63,484 bases of DNA from Candidatus Amulumruptor caecigallinarius (GTDB lineage Bacteria; Bacteroidota; Bacteroidia; Bacteroidales; Muribaculaceae), in assembly GCA_023665605.1 (NCBI GenBank), contig JAMPDP010000001.1, positions 63,131 to 126,614 of the forward strand. The letters run 5' to 3'. Both the position numbers and the translations under genes were made by a program. Position 1 is the stretch's first letter, and each line of letters starts with the position of its first letter. Below, in pieces: positions 25,753 through 33,395 of this stretch. The notes below the pieces were generated by a model, which saw only the letters and a list, made by a program, of their open reading frames with translations, had not been told where the DNA came from and ran no database searches.

Positions 25753-26607
25753 ATGTCAAAAGATGTAGATCTTTCATCAAAAGAGTGGCGCGACCTAATC
25801 TTTGAAGGCAAGAACAAGGAGTACGGCGCTTACGAAATGCGCGCCAAGAGTGACTCCCGCCACAACAAGGCCATGCTCGTGCTCATCATCGTGCTCGCCG
25901 CGGTTGCCATTCTCGCTCTCGTTGTCAACACCGTAATCCAGTCTGCCGAGGCGCGTCCCGAGGACACCACTGAGCAGGCCATGGTGGAGATGGCTACCGA
26001 GGAGGCCACTGAGGAAGAAGCTCCCGAAGAGGAGCCCCAGCGCGTCGAGGAGCAGAAGCCCGAGGTTCTCCCCGAGGAGGTCCTCAACACTATGAAAGCA
26101 ACCGAGCTCAAGATTACCGCCGACGCTGAGGTGAAGGAGGAGATCAAGAGCCAGGACGAAATGAAGGAGTCAACCACAGCTGTGGGCGCTTCCGACTTCG
26201 ACAAGGGTACCGATGACCTCAACGTCGTGCGCGAGCACAAGGACGAGGTGGTAGTCGAGGAGAAGAAGGAGCCCGTGGACGACAACAAGATCTTCGAGGT
26301 CGTAGAGCAGAACCCCGTATTCCCCGGTGGTGAGGCTGCACTCCTCAAGTATGTCGCCGACCACATCCGCTACCCGGCTATGGCTCAGGAGAACAACATC
26401 CAGGGTCGCGTGGTTGTGCAGTTCGTCGTTACCAAGACCGGTTCTATCGGTCAGGTTAAGGTGGTGCGCTCCAAGGATCCCGACCTCGACCGCGAGGCTG
26501 TCCGCGTGGTCAAGTCGCTCCCCAAGTTCACCCCCGGCAAGATGAACGGTCACCCCGTGAACGTTTGGTACACCCTGCCCATCAACTTCAAGCTCCAGGG
26601 CGTATAA
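25753..26607 (+). CDS. tonB: TonB energy-transducing protein
   Basis: A 284-residue protein. The cytoplasmic start contains SSKEWRDLIFEGKNKEYGAYEMR, a segment typical of Bacteroidetes TonB. One membrane helix lies at about residues 38-58. The periplasmic linker is Glu-rich (TEEEAPEEEPQRVEEQ) in place of the usual Pro-Lys repeat. The C-terminal TonB domain spans about residues 195-284 (FPGGEAALLKYVADHIRYP and the ending VWYTLPINFKLQGV). It would contact outer-membrane receptors such as that at 19918. A strong terminator follows. Confidence 0.94.
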   Translation: MSKDVDLSSKEWRDLIFEGKNKEYGAYEMRAKSDSRHNKAMLVLIIVLAAVAILALVVNTVIQSAEARPEDTTEQAMVEMATEEATEEEAPEEEPQRVEEQKPEVLPEEVLNTMKATELKITADAEVKEEIKSQDEMKESTTAVGASDFDKGTDDLNVVREHKDEVVVEEKKEPVDDNKIFEVVEQNPVFPGGEAALLKYVADHIRYPAMAQENNIQGRVVVQFVVTKTGSIGQVKVVRSKDPDLDREAVRVVKSLPKFTPGKMNGHPVNVWYTLPINFKLQGV

Positions 26608-26643
26608 CCACCCCCAACGCTTGAACCAACCCCATACCCCACA

Positions 26644-26679
26644 GGAGGCTGCGTCACCACGACGCAGCCTCCCGTGTAT
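26644..26679 (+). terminator. terminator of the exbB-tonB operon
   Basis: Twelve-base perfect stem GGAGGCTGCGTC (26644-26655) / GACGCAGCCTCC (26661-26672) with loop ACCAC, followed by CGTGTATTTAG. The stem can extend by CAC/GTG across one mismatch. Confidence 0.85.
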
Positions 26680-26716
26680 TTAGGCGCATTCCCACACTGG
26701 CGGCATCATCCCGCAC

Positions 26717-26747
26717 TTGCCATTCTCCCGATTTTCACCTACCTTTG
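26717..26747 (+). promoter_or_regulatory. fumarase promoter
   Basis: TTG (26717-26719), 20 bases, TACCTTTG (26740-26747). The leader to the ATG at 26799 is about 45 bases. Confidence 0.75.
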
Positions 26748-26798
26748 CATTCAGGCCATTACTACCGAACACTAACTTTTTCACTATACCATAACACC

Positions 26799-28463
26799 AT
26801 GGCTACCAAACCATTCAACTATCAGCCCATGTTCCCTCTCGGGCCTGACAAGACTGAATATTACCATCTCACATCCGATTACGTAAAGGTAGAGAACTGG
26901 AACGGCCACGAGATGCTCGTCGTCGACCCTCAGGCACTCACCGTGCTTGCCCGTCAGGCCACGCATGACAATGCATTCATGCTCCGGCGCGCCCACAACG
27001 AGATGGTCGCCAAGATTCTCCATGACCCCGAAGCAAGTGCCAACGACAAGTTCGTCGCTCTCACCATGCTCCGCAATGCCGAGGTAGCTGCAAAGGGCGA
27101 GCTCCCCGTTTGCCAGGACACCGGCACCGCCATAATCCACGCCGAGAAAGGCCAGCACGTATGGACCGGTGCCAACGACGAGGAGTACCTCTCCAAGGGC
27201 GTATACCTAACCTATACAGAGGACAATCTGCGCTACTCCCAAAATGCGCCCCTCAATATGTATGACGAGGTCAACACCGGCTGCAACCTCCCCGCACAGA
27301 TTGACATCCACGCCACAGAGGGCGACGACTACGAGTTCCTCTTCGTGGCCAAGGGCGGCGGCTCTGCCAATAAAACCTACCTCTATCAGGAGACCAAAGC
27401 CCTCATCAACCCCAAGACACTCATTCCCTTCCTCGTGGAGAAGATGAAGACTCTGGGCACAGCCGCCTGTCCCCCTTATCACATAGCCATAGTGATTGGC
27501 GGCACCTCTGCCGAACTCAATCTCGCCACCGTCAAGAAGGCATCCGTCAAGGCCCTCGACGAGCTCCCCACACAGGGCAACGAGCTCGGCCACGCGTTCC
27601 GCGACATCGAGTTGGAGAAGCAGCTCCTCGAGGAAACACGCAAGATCGGTCTCGGCGCGCAGTTCGGCGGCAAGTACTTCGCACATGATGTCCGCGTAAT
27701 CCGCCTCCCCCGCCACGGCGCCTCATGCCCCGTAGGACTCGGCGTAAGCTGCTCTGCCGACCGCAACGTCAAGGCCAAGATTAACCGCGAAGGTCTATGG
27801 ATCGAGAAGCTCGATGCCAACCCCGGCGAGCTCATCCCCGACGAGATGCGCAACGCCGGCGAAGGCGACGTAGTGAAGGTCGACCTCAACCGTCCCATGC
27901 ACGAGGTGCTCGCACAGCTCTCGCAATATCCCGTGAGCACGCGCCTGTCGCTCAACGGCACCATCATCGTAGCCCGCGACATCGCCCACGCCAAGATCAA
28001 GGAGCGTCTGGACCGCGGCGAGGAGATGCCCCAGTACCTCAAGGACCACCCAGTATATTACGCAGGTCCCGCCAAGACCCCCAAGGGAATGCCCTCAGGC
28101 TCTTTCGGCCCCACCACCGCCGGACGTATGGATCCCTACGTCGACCAGTTCCAGGAGGCCGGCGGCTCTATGATTATGATTGCCAAAGGCAACCGCTCCA
28201 AGGTAGTCACCGACGCATGCCACAAGCATGGCGGATTCTACCTCGGCTCAATCGGCGGACCCGCAGCTATACTCGCCCGCGACTCAATCAAGAAAGTCGA
28301 GCTCCTCGAGTATCCCGAGCTCGGTATGGAAGCCATCTGGAAGATTGAAGTCGAGGACTTCCCCGCGTTCATCCTCGTAGACGACAAGGGCAACGACTTC
28401 TTCACCGAAATAGCCCAACGCTGCCAGTCCTGCCCCCTCTCCCCCGACTCCAAAGCCCACTAA
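26799..28463 (+). CDS. class I fumarate hydratase
   Basis: A predicted 554-residue iron-sulfur fumarase of the TCA cycle (fumarate to malate). The start at 26799 ([19 protein letters not shown]) aligns with the family; an in-frame ATG at 26745 overlaps the promoter. Conserved blocks are [55 protein letters not shown] and [18 protein letters not shown]; the cysteines in these blocks supply the [4Fe-4S] cluster. C-terminal beta domain segments include [19 protein letters not shown] and [18 protein letters not shown] single protein covers both domains, as in E. coli FumA/B. The downstream hairpin is a member of a repeat family found elsewhere in the window. Confidence 0.95.
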   Translation: MATKPFNYQPMFPLGPDKTEYYHLTSDYVKVENWNGHEMLVVDPQALTVLARQATHDNAFMLRRAHNEMVAKILHDPEASANDKFVALTMLRNAEVAAKGELPVCQDTGTAIIHAEKGQHVWTGANDEEYLSKGVYLTYTEDNLRYSQNAPLNMYDEVNTGCNLPAQIDIHATEGDDYEFLFVAKGGGSANKTYLYQETKALINPKTLIPFLVEKMKTLGTAACPPYHIAIVIGGTSAELNLATVKKASVKALDELPTQGNELGHAFRDIELEKQLLEETRKIGLGAQFGGKYFAHDVRVIRLPRHGASCPVGLGVSCSADRNVKAKINREGLWIEKLDANPGELIPDEMRNAGEGDVVKVDLNRPMHEVLAQLSQYPVSTRLSLNGTIIVARDIAHAKIKERLDRGEEMPQYLKDHPVYYAGPAKTPKGMPSGSFGPTTAGRMDPYVDQFQEAGGSMIMIAKGNRSKVVTDACHKHGGFYLGSIGGPAAILARDSIKKVELLEYPELGMEAIWKIEVEDFPAFILVDDKGNDFFTEIAQRCQSCPLSPDSKAH

Positions 28464-28485
28464 TCCCCATCCTCAATTAACTCAC

Positions 28486-28528
28486 AGCCCCGGAAGCCAT
28501 AGCGACAGCTAAGGCCTCCGGGGCTTTT
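28486..28528 (+). terminator. fumarase terminator, member of the CCCCGGAAGCC hairpin family
   Basis: Arms AGCCCCGGA (28486-28494) and TCCGGGGCT (28517-28525) followed by TTTT. The inner sequence AAGCCATAGCGACAGC is close to that of the intergenic repeats at 33163, 48192 and 54946, so a dispersed repeat seems to serve as a terminator here. Confidence 0.75.
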
Positions 28529-28562
28529 CCCATCACAGATACCGGTGGGCCCTGACGCGGAG
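28524..28562. repeat. left copy of a 39-bp imperfect direct repeat (gpmA 3' end)
   Basis: It matches 32203-32241 at 35 of 39 positions, including a 20-base perfect core CCATCACAGATACCGGTGGG and TGACGCGGAG. On the minus strand the copy reads as the tail of gpmA: L-R-V-x-x-H-R-Y-L-stop. The two copies flank the LRR island in the same orientation. Confidence 0.8.
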
Positions 28563-28762
28563 CACCAGAGGCGGGTGGTTGTCAGAAACCCCGGGTGCAG
28601 CGGAGACCCGGAGGCTCGAAGCGGAGCACGGGGCCAATCAGGCACAGTGGCAAATACTTAGTAGAAACGTTTCGTGGTAAATAGTCGGTTATGGATGAAA
28701 ATGCTGTATTAATTTGTATAAGTAAGCGAACAGTTAAAAATATAAAATTAAACTAAATGACA

Positions 28763-28794
28763 TTTGAAGTATTGATAGACATATTATAATTTTG
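28763..28794 (+). promoter_or_regulatory. promoter of the 29202-32126 genes
   Basis: TTTG (28763-28766), 20 bases, TAATTTTG (28787-28794): full consensus. The leader to the ORF at 29202 is about 400 bases. Confidence 0.75.
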
Positions 28795-29201
28795 CCCTTG
28801 CAGACCGCATCGCAGAAGCCCGGTCACGGGCAATGCGGGTGGGTCGGCGACACGGTATGGCCACGCGCCACGCCGCAGACATAATGAAAAAGCGTTTACT
28901 CGACGCTCTTTCTTGGCTTGTTGAAACCTGGAAAACTTCAATTGGAGTCAAGAATGCAGCACACGGTAGATGCCTTAGTGGATATGTATATATTCTGTCA
29001 CGGTGGACGTGTGAACGTCTGCCGGTGATGATAATTGGCATATTCTGCGTGAGGCTTCTGCGTTGCTCGTTCTACTCCAATGGGCAATTCCAGGGCCTCA
29101 ACAAGCGGGACGAGCAACAAGTGACGGCTCTCACGCTTTTTTTGTACACTAACCAATCAACAAATGCCAAGGAGAGGGCCCGGCGGCGTAATCCACACCG
29201 A

Positions 29202-29458
29202 TGTATAATTATCGTGTCGCATTCCAAGTCAATGGGAAACAACTGAACGCATGGTTTAGCTCACCTATCGAGTACAAGGATGAGGAGGCCGTTAAGACTC
29301 AGTTCCGTGAGATGGCTAAGTTATCCGTAGGAGCGTATCTTCGCGAAGCACGCAGCGTGCCTCGTACAGGGAGAGCCGAAGATTATGCAATCTACCCCGA
29401 GGTTTTACCTTCCGAGGGTCCGATTCAGCCACTTGATGCATTTGATGTAACCCTATAA
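29202..29458 (+). CDS. small protein of unknown function, upstream of the LRR gene
   Basis: An 85-residue soluble protein starting MYNYRVAFQVNGKQLNAWF, with no signal peptide, membrane helix or known motif. Predicted as mixed alpha/beta, charged in the middle (EYKDEEAVKTQFREMAKLS). It stops four bases before the LRR gene, so the two are likely co-transcribed from the promoter at 28763. GC content is lower than in most neighbours, as in the gene downstream. A cytosolic role linked to the surface protein is possible but not supported by sequence. Confidence 0.6.
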
Positions 29459-29462
29459 CACT

Positions 29463-32126
29463 ATGAGGACGTTATTACTGATAGTCTTTGGACTTATCTC
29501 ATTTGCTGCATCCGCCTACGATTTCGAGGTCGATGGCATCTATTACACCATTACCTCACCATCCAATCTTGAAGTCGAGGTTACTCATTCGCAACGTGTA
29601 TACCATAAAGCAGACTATTATGATGGGAGATATATAGGCGAACTTCAGAAATACCATAGTGAGTGGTATACTAATACGACCTACACAGGCAACGTCATTG
29701 TTCCCGGAAGCGTTAACTACAATAATCGCACATATACCGTTACTTCAATCGGAGAGTATGCTTTCGGAGGCAACTTAGTGAAGCAGGGTGTACTTTCAGG
29801 TAACACCGGTTATCGAGTACCTGTTAATGAGATTGGCTGTGATGTCACAACAGTCTCTATACCGAGCACGGTGACCATCATTCACAAGGGTGCTTTCGAG
29901 AATTGTCATTTCTTGAAAGAGGTGATTATGCAAGACAACAGTGTGATTTCGATAGAGCCCTCGGCGTTTGATAACTCCGGTTTGGAGCATTTGACTTTGC
30001 CTAACTCAGTCACGAGTATCGGAGACAAAGCGTTCTATGGTATTGAATCACTCGCGTCTGTTACATTTGGCAGGGAGTTGGCAACAATTGGCTCACTGGC
30101 ATTTTCCAACTGCACCTCACTATCAAGCATCATTATTCCGGACTCAACAACCGAGATATCAACGGGAGCCTTTGCATATTGCAATGCTCTGACATCGGTT
30201 CAGGTCGGGACAGGGATTCAACAACTATCAGCTGACAGCTTTAGAGGATGTGGCAAACTGATGGAAGTGTTCTTCAAAGGCGAGAGCGTGCCTGTAGTTG
30301 GCCTGAATGCCTTTAGCAGCTGTCACTCAGCATTGACATTCTATGTCCCGACATTGGGAGGTTATGAATCTGTATTGGGTACATCCAAGTGTGTTCCTTA
30401 TCTTCAATTTGACGGGAACAACTTCGTGTATACCGGGTTGAGTCCAAGAGTTACAGCCACCAATAATCTGCGAGGCTATAAGGCCTCTATAGAGGAAGCT
30501 GCACTTGACATAGTAGCAGGTGCTCACACTGCTTACTTCACAGTGACATATGGTGATGAGCTGGATTTCAGTGTGAGAGTGCCATTCAATTACACTATCC
30601 AACCGGCCCCGATGACCTTGACCGTTCAGGATGTGCAGCGAGAATATGGCGACGCCAATCCGGCTTTTACATGTGACATCGCCGGATTTGTCAACGGCGA
30701 GAATGAACAGAGCTTGGGCGTGACCCCGACGTTTGAATGTGAAGCTACGCCATTGAGCAATGTGGGCACGTATCGTGTTCTCGCATCGCTTGACGCACCT
30801 AACTATGACATCACCTACAAGTACGGCACTCTCACTATTATTAAAGCTCCTATCACCGTGAGCGTGGTCAATGCAAGTATGATATATGGCGATAGCAACC
30901 CTGCATTTACGTTGTCATATAACGGACTTAAGAACAACGAGAGTGAACCTGCATGGAACATAAAACCGACCATAAAAACCACTGCCACTAAAACGAGTCC
31001 GGTGGGTGAGTATGAAGCCATTGCATCGAATGGGGACGCCAAGAATTATGACATCACCTCATATCTCCCCGGCGTATTGACAATCGGTAAGCGTAACCTT
31101 ACCGCCAAGGCCAACGATTGTGAACGTCTGTATGGCGAGGACAACCCGACATTCAAGGTCTCGTATGTCGGATTTGTAAATAACGAGAATGAGTCTGTAC
31201 TCGCAGCCAAGCCAATTGCAGAGTGTACAGCCACAAAGGAGTCCAATTCCGGCTCTTATCCCATCACCGTATCAGGCGGCTCGGCCGAGAACTATGCCTT
31301 CGTATATCAAGATGGACGTCTGACCGTCAAACCTCTCACCGTTGGCTTCAAGAACGTTTACAGTTCGGTGACATATGATGACATGAGTGTGAGCACAAAC
31401 GACTCGCACTTCAACTTCCTGCCGACAATCAGCGGCCCGTTCAGCGAGGATGACTTCTGGATAGAGCTGTGGTTCCTGGATGGCGACAACCGTTATGACA
31501 ACCATGTGGCAACCATCGCAGGTGGCGATTATGCCGGCAATTATGTCAATACCAATTATAATCGGACTATGTATGCCGGTAAATACATCTTCAATCTCAC
31601 GTCAAAGGGAACCAATCCGAATGTGGTGGCCAACCCCTCACGGGCATACGTCACCGTGAATCGTGCTTCCACAAATTTGGAGTGGTCATCGAATGATCCC
31701 ATCATAGTCGGCGTAGGAGAAAAGGTTGATCTGGGCATTTCATATCAAGCCGATTTATGGTGTGATTTCAGTACATACTACGATGATGAACTGTTTACCC
31801 TCTCATCAGTCGGCGAGCGCAGTCGTGACCCGCACTGGTACGCAACCGGCTTGAAAGAGGGACAGACCACTCTCTCTTTCGGTATCACCTGCAAGAAAAA
31901 TGACATGGGATTCTATGATTTCAGCAATCCTACCCCGGTTAGCAGACTCATAAGGGTTGAAATGAAGGAAGGTGCCATCAATGATGTGGAAGCCGATTGT
32001 AGAGCAGACAACTATGTGGTTTACAATCTTCAGGGCATTAAGGTGCTTGAGACCGGTGACGAGTCCCGGTTGAAGCAGTTGCCTCACGGATTGTATATCA
32101 TCAACGGACGGAAAGTATCTATGTGA
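29463..32126 (+). CDS. BspA-type leucine-rich repeat protein with MBG domains, secreted
   Basis: An 887-residue exported protein. A signal peptide covers MRTLLLIVFGLISFAASA. Residues ~90-310 contain LRR_5 (BspA-like) repeats of the form IPSTVTIIHKGAFENCHFL and LPNSVTSIGDKAFYG. Three MBG-type beta domains follow at about 379-458, 459-540 and 541-620, each with a (Y)GDxNPxF motif (REYGDANPAFTCDI, IYGDSNPAFTLSY, LYGEDNPTFKVSY). The C-terminus (YNLQGIKV...LPHGLYIINGRKV) is a type-IX-like or Bacteroidales secretion tail. Role is probably adhesion. GC and codon use are clearly lower than in the flanking genes, which suggests transfer. Confidence 0.88.
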   Translation: MRTLLLIVFGLISFAASAYDFEVDGIYYTITSPSNLEVEVTHSQRVYHKADYYDGRYIGELQKYHSEWYTNTTYTGNVIVPGSVNYNNRTYTVTSIGEYAFGGNLVKQGVLSGNTGYRVPVNEIGCDVTTVSIPSTVTIIHKGAFENCHFLKEVIMQDNSVISIEPSAFDNSGLEHLTLPNSVTSIGDKAFYGIESLASVTFGRELATIGSLAFSNCTSLSSIIIPDSTTEISTGAFAYCNALTSVQVGTGIQQLSADSFRGCGKLMEVFFKGESVPVVGLNAFSSCHSALTFYVPTLGGYESVLGTSKCVPYLQFDGNNFVYTGLSPRVTATNNLRGYKASIEEAALDIVAGAHTAYFTVTYGDELDFSVRVPFNYTIQPAPMTLTVQDVQREYGDANPAFTCDIAGFVNGENEQSLGVTPTFECEATPLSNVGTYRVLASLDAPNYDITYKYGTLTIIKAPITVSVVNASMIYGDSNPAFTLSYNGLKNNESEPAWNIKPTIKTTATKTSPVGEYEAIASNGDAKNYDITSYLPGVLTIGKRNLTAKANDCERLYGEDNPTFKVSYVGFVNNENESVLAAKPIAECTATKESNSGSYPITVSGGSAENYAFVYQDGRLTVKPLTVGFKNVYSSVTYDDMSVSTNDSHFNFLPTISGPFSEDDFWIELWFLDGDNRYDNHVATIAGGDYAGNYVNTNYNRTMYAGKYIFNLTSKGTNPNVVANPSRAYVTVNRASTNLEWSSNDPIIVGVGEKVDLGISYQADLWCDFSTYYDDELFTLSSVGERSRDPHWYATGLKEGQTTLSFGITCKKNDMGFYDFSNPTPVSRLIRVEMKEGAINDVEADCRADNYVVYNLQGIKVLETGDESRLKQLPHGLYIINGRKVSM

Positions 32127-32170
32127 TATTTCCTTGTAGATAATTTCCGGGATTTTCTTTTTAAGAAGCT

Positions 32171-32207
32171 GAGGCTGTCTGACAAGTTTAGTCAGGCAGC
32201 CTCTTTT
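32171..32207 (+). terminator. terminator after the LRR/MBG gene
   Basis: Thirteen-base stem GAGGCTGTCTGAC (32171-32183) / GTCAGGCAGCCTC (32191-32203) with loop AAGTTTA and a TTTT tail. Its tail overlaps the right copy of the 39-bp direct repeat and ends just before the gpmA stop codon. Confidence 0.85.
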
Positions 32208-32241
32208 ACCATCACAGATACCGGTGGGAGGTGACGCGGAG
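32203..32241. repeat. right copy of the 39-bp imperfect direct repeat, at the gpmA stop codon
   Basis: See 28524-28562. This copy covers the last nine codons and stop of gpmA plus nine bases beyond. Confidence 0.8.
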
Positions 32242-32907
32242 GGTGGTGGGGTTGACGGTCATTACCAGCGGGGCTCCGGTGGGGATCTCGAACTTCATCA
32301 CCTCTTCGGGTGTCAGCCCCAGCAGCAGCATCGCCAGGCCTCGCAGCGAGTTGCCGTGGGCCGTCACGAGCAGCTCATGGTAGAGCGGCAGCCGCGGCGC
32401 GATAATCTCATCCCAGCAGGGGCGCACACGCGCTATGCACATCTGCAGCGACTCTCCGCGAGGCATCTCGTCAGCCGGTATGCCCGCGTAACGCTCCTCA
32501 CGCCCGGGGTAGCGCTCATCCTCTGTCTCCACCAGCGGGGGTGCCACGTCATAGCTCCGTCGCCATATGTGCACCTGCTCGTCGCCATACTTCGCCGCTG
32601 TGTCAGCCTTGTTCAGACCCTGGAGAGCTCCGTAGTGACGTTCATTAAGCCGCCAGTCCTTGATGACCGGCACCCATGCGCGATCCATAGCGTCAGCCGC
32701 AAGCTGGAGCGTGTGGATGGCGCGCTTCTGATAAGAGGTGAAGTAGAAACGAGGCTTGATACCCGCAGCTGCTATCAGCTCGCCCGCGTGGCGAGCCTCC
32801 TCGCGACCTTTGTCGGTGAGGTCAACATCGGTCCAGCCGGTGAACCGGTTCTCAAGGTTCCATGCGCTCTGCCCATGGCGGAGCATCACTATCCTGTATT
32901 CTTCCAT
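32212..32907 (-). CDS. gpmA: 2,3-bisphosphoglycerate-dependent phosphoglycerate mutase
   Basis: A 231-residue glycolytic enzyme interconverting 3- and 2-phosphoglycerate. The phosphohistidine motif is LRHGQSAWNLENRFTGW (His12 approx.), followed by the active-site Glu in LNERHYGALQGLNK, IWRRSYDVAPP, and the second catalytic His in VTAHGNSLRGL. It runs convergently toward the LRR gene, with only 85 bases between the two stop codons. The 3' end is duplicated at 28524-28562 (see findings). Confidence 0.96.
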   Translation of the reverse strand: MEEYRIVMLRHGQSAWNLENRFTGWTDVDLTDKGREEARHAGELIAAAGIKPRFYFTSYQKRAIHTLQLAADAMDRAWVPVIKDWRLNERHYGALQGLNKADTAAKYGDEQVHIWRRSYDVAPPLVETEDERYPGREERYAGIPADEMPRGESLQMCIARVRPCWDEIIAPRLPLYHELLVTAHGNSLRGLAMLLLGLTPEEVMKFEIPTGAPLVMTVNPTTLRVTSHRYL

Positions 32908-33024
32908 GATATGTTCGGTTTGAGTGAGGGTTGCACAGGATTAACACCCCAACACCCCCCGCGGTTTCTGCAATACTGTAGCCGAACCCCCTAAATGGAC
33001 CGGTTGCCGCCCCCCTTTAGAGAA

Positions 33025-33149
33025 GGTGTTGCAAAACCGGCAATATCCGTCAATTTGTAGGGATGCACCGTGGTGCATCCGCTGATTTACAGATTGTTGC
33101 GCCGGATGCACCACGGTGCATCCCTACAAGCCGATGGTTTTGCAACACC
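33025..33149. repeat. composite repeat A: 71-bp palindromic core with terminal inverted repeats
   Basis: Ends GGTGTTGCAAAACC (33025-33038) and GGTTTTGCAACACC (33136-33149) are perfect inverted repeats. The core (33057-33127) has arms GTAGGGATGCACCGTGG.../...CCACGGTGCATCCCTAC around a GCTGATTTACAGATTG spacer. Similar cores lie at 48089-48159 and 54617-54687. Confidence 0.9.
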
Positions 33150-33162
33150 CTCTGATTTATTC

Positions 33163-33209
33163 GTAGCCCCGGAAGCCGAAGCGCAGCGTAGGCATCCGGG
33201 GTGATTTAC
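33163..33209. repeat. CCCCGGAAGCC hairpin module of composite repeat A
   Basis: Arms CCCCGGAAGCC and GGCATCCGGGG flank GAAGCGCAGCGTA, followed by GATTTAC. It matches modules at 48192 and 54946 and the fumarase terminator at 28486. Confidence 0.85.
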
Positions 33210-33360
33210 ATCCTCAATCACGAACCGCCAGACTCATCCCCGATTCCCCGTCCTGACTATTGCCCCCAAACGTTAAGCATTTGTAGCGGCATTTTGCCGC
33301 CACAAATGTTAATTTCCAACCAATTTTAGCTTTTTTATGGCAAATTGCTATAAAAATGCT

Positions 33361-33368
33361 TAATTTTG
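33361..33368 (+). promoter_or_regulatory. -7 box of the second LRR gene
   Basis: TAATTTTG lies 27 bases before the ATG at 33396. The -33 element is weak: TTG occurs only 13 bases upstream, ATG at 21. Confidence 0.5.
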
Positions 33369-33395
33369 CGCCGACTAATATAATCAATTTCTTGT

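Larger units (their letters stand above)
28464..29201. other. non-coding region: fumarase terminator, gpmA-tail repeat, promoter and structured leader
   Basis: The stretch holds the fumarase terminator (28486-28528), a copy of the gpmA 3' end (28524-28562), an AT-rich patch, a full promoter at 28763-28794 and then ~400 bases of leader before the small ORF at 29202. The leader contains several hairpins: CACGGTGGACGT...ACGTCTGCCGGTG near 28998-29030 and GTTGCTCGTTC/GGACGAGCAAC at 29062-29118, with a seven-T run at about 29137-29143. A 137-codon ORF (28833-29246) covers it but has no recognisable protein features. Confidence 0.6.
32908..33395. other. gene-free region holding composite repeat A and the LRR promoter
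   Basis: The stretch contains composite repeat A (33025-33209) and an AT-rich promoter region with TAATTTTG at 33361-33368. No credible ORF is present. Confidence 0.7.

Noticed and set aside
28833-29246. A 137-codon ORF on the plus strand ahead of the LRR gene
   Set aside because: It contains hairpins and a T run, shows no domain or conserved pattern, and overlaps the better-supported small ORF at 29202 by 45 bases. I treat it as leader, not a gene.
28524-32241. An integrative element with its own integrase
   Set aside because: The direct repeats suggest insertion, but no integrase, recombinase or transposase gene lies between them, so only the flanks are reported.
32224-32994. A 256-codon plus-strand ORF over gpmA
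   Set aside because: Antisense to a complete gpmA with all catalytic motifs.
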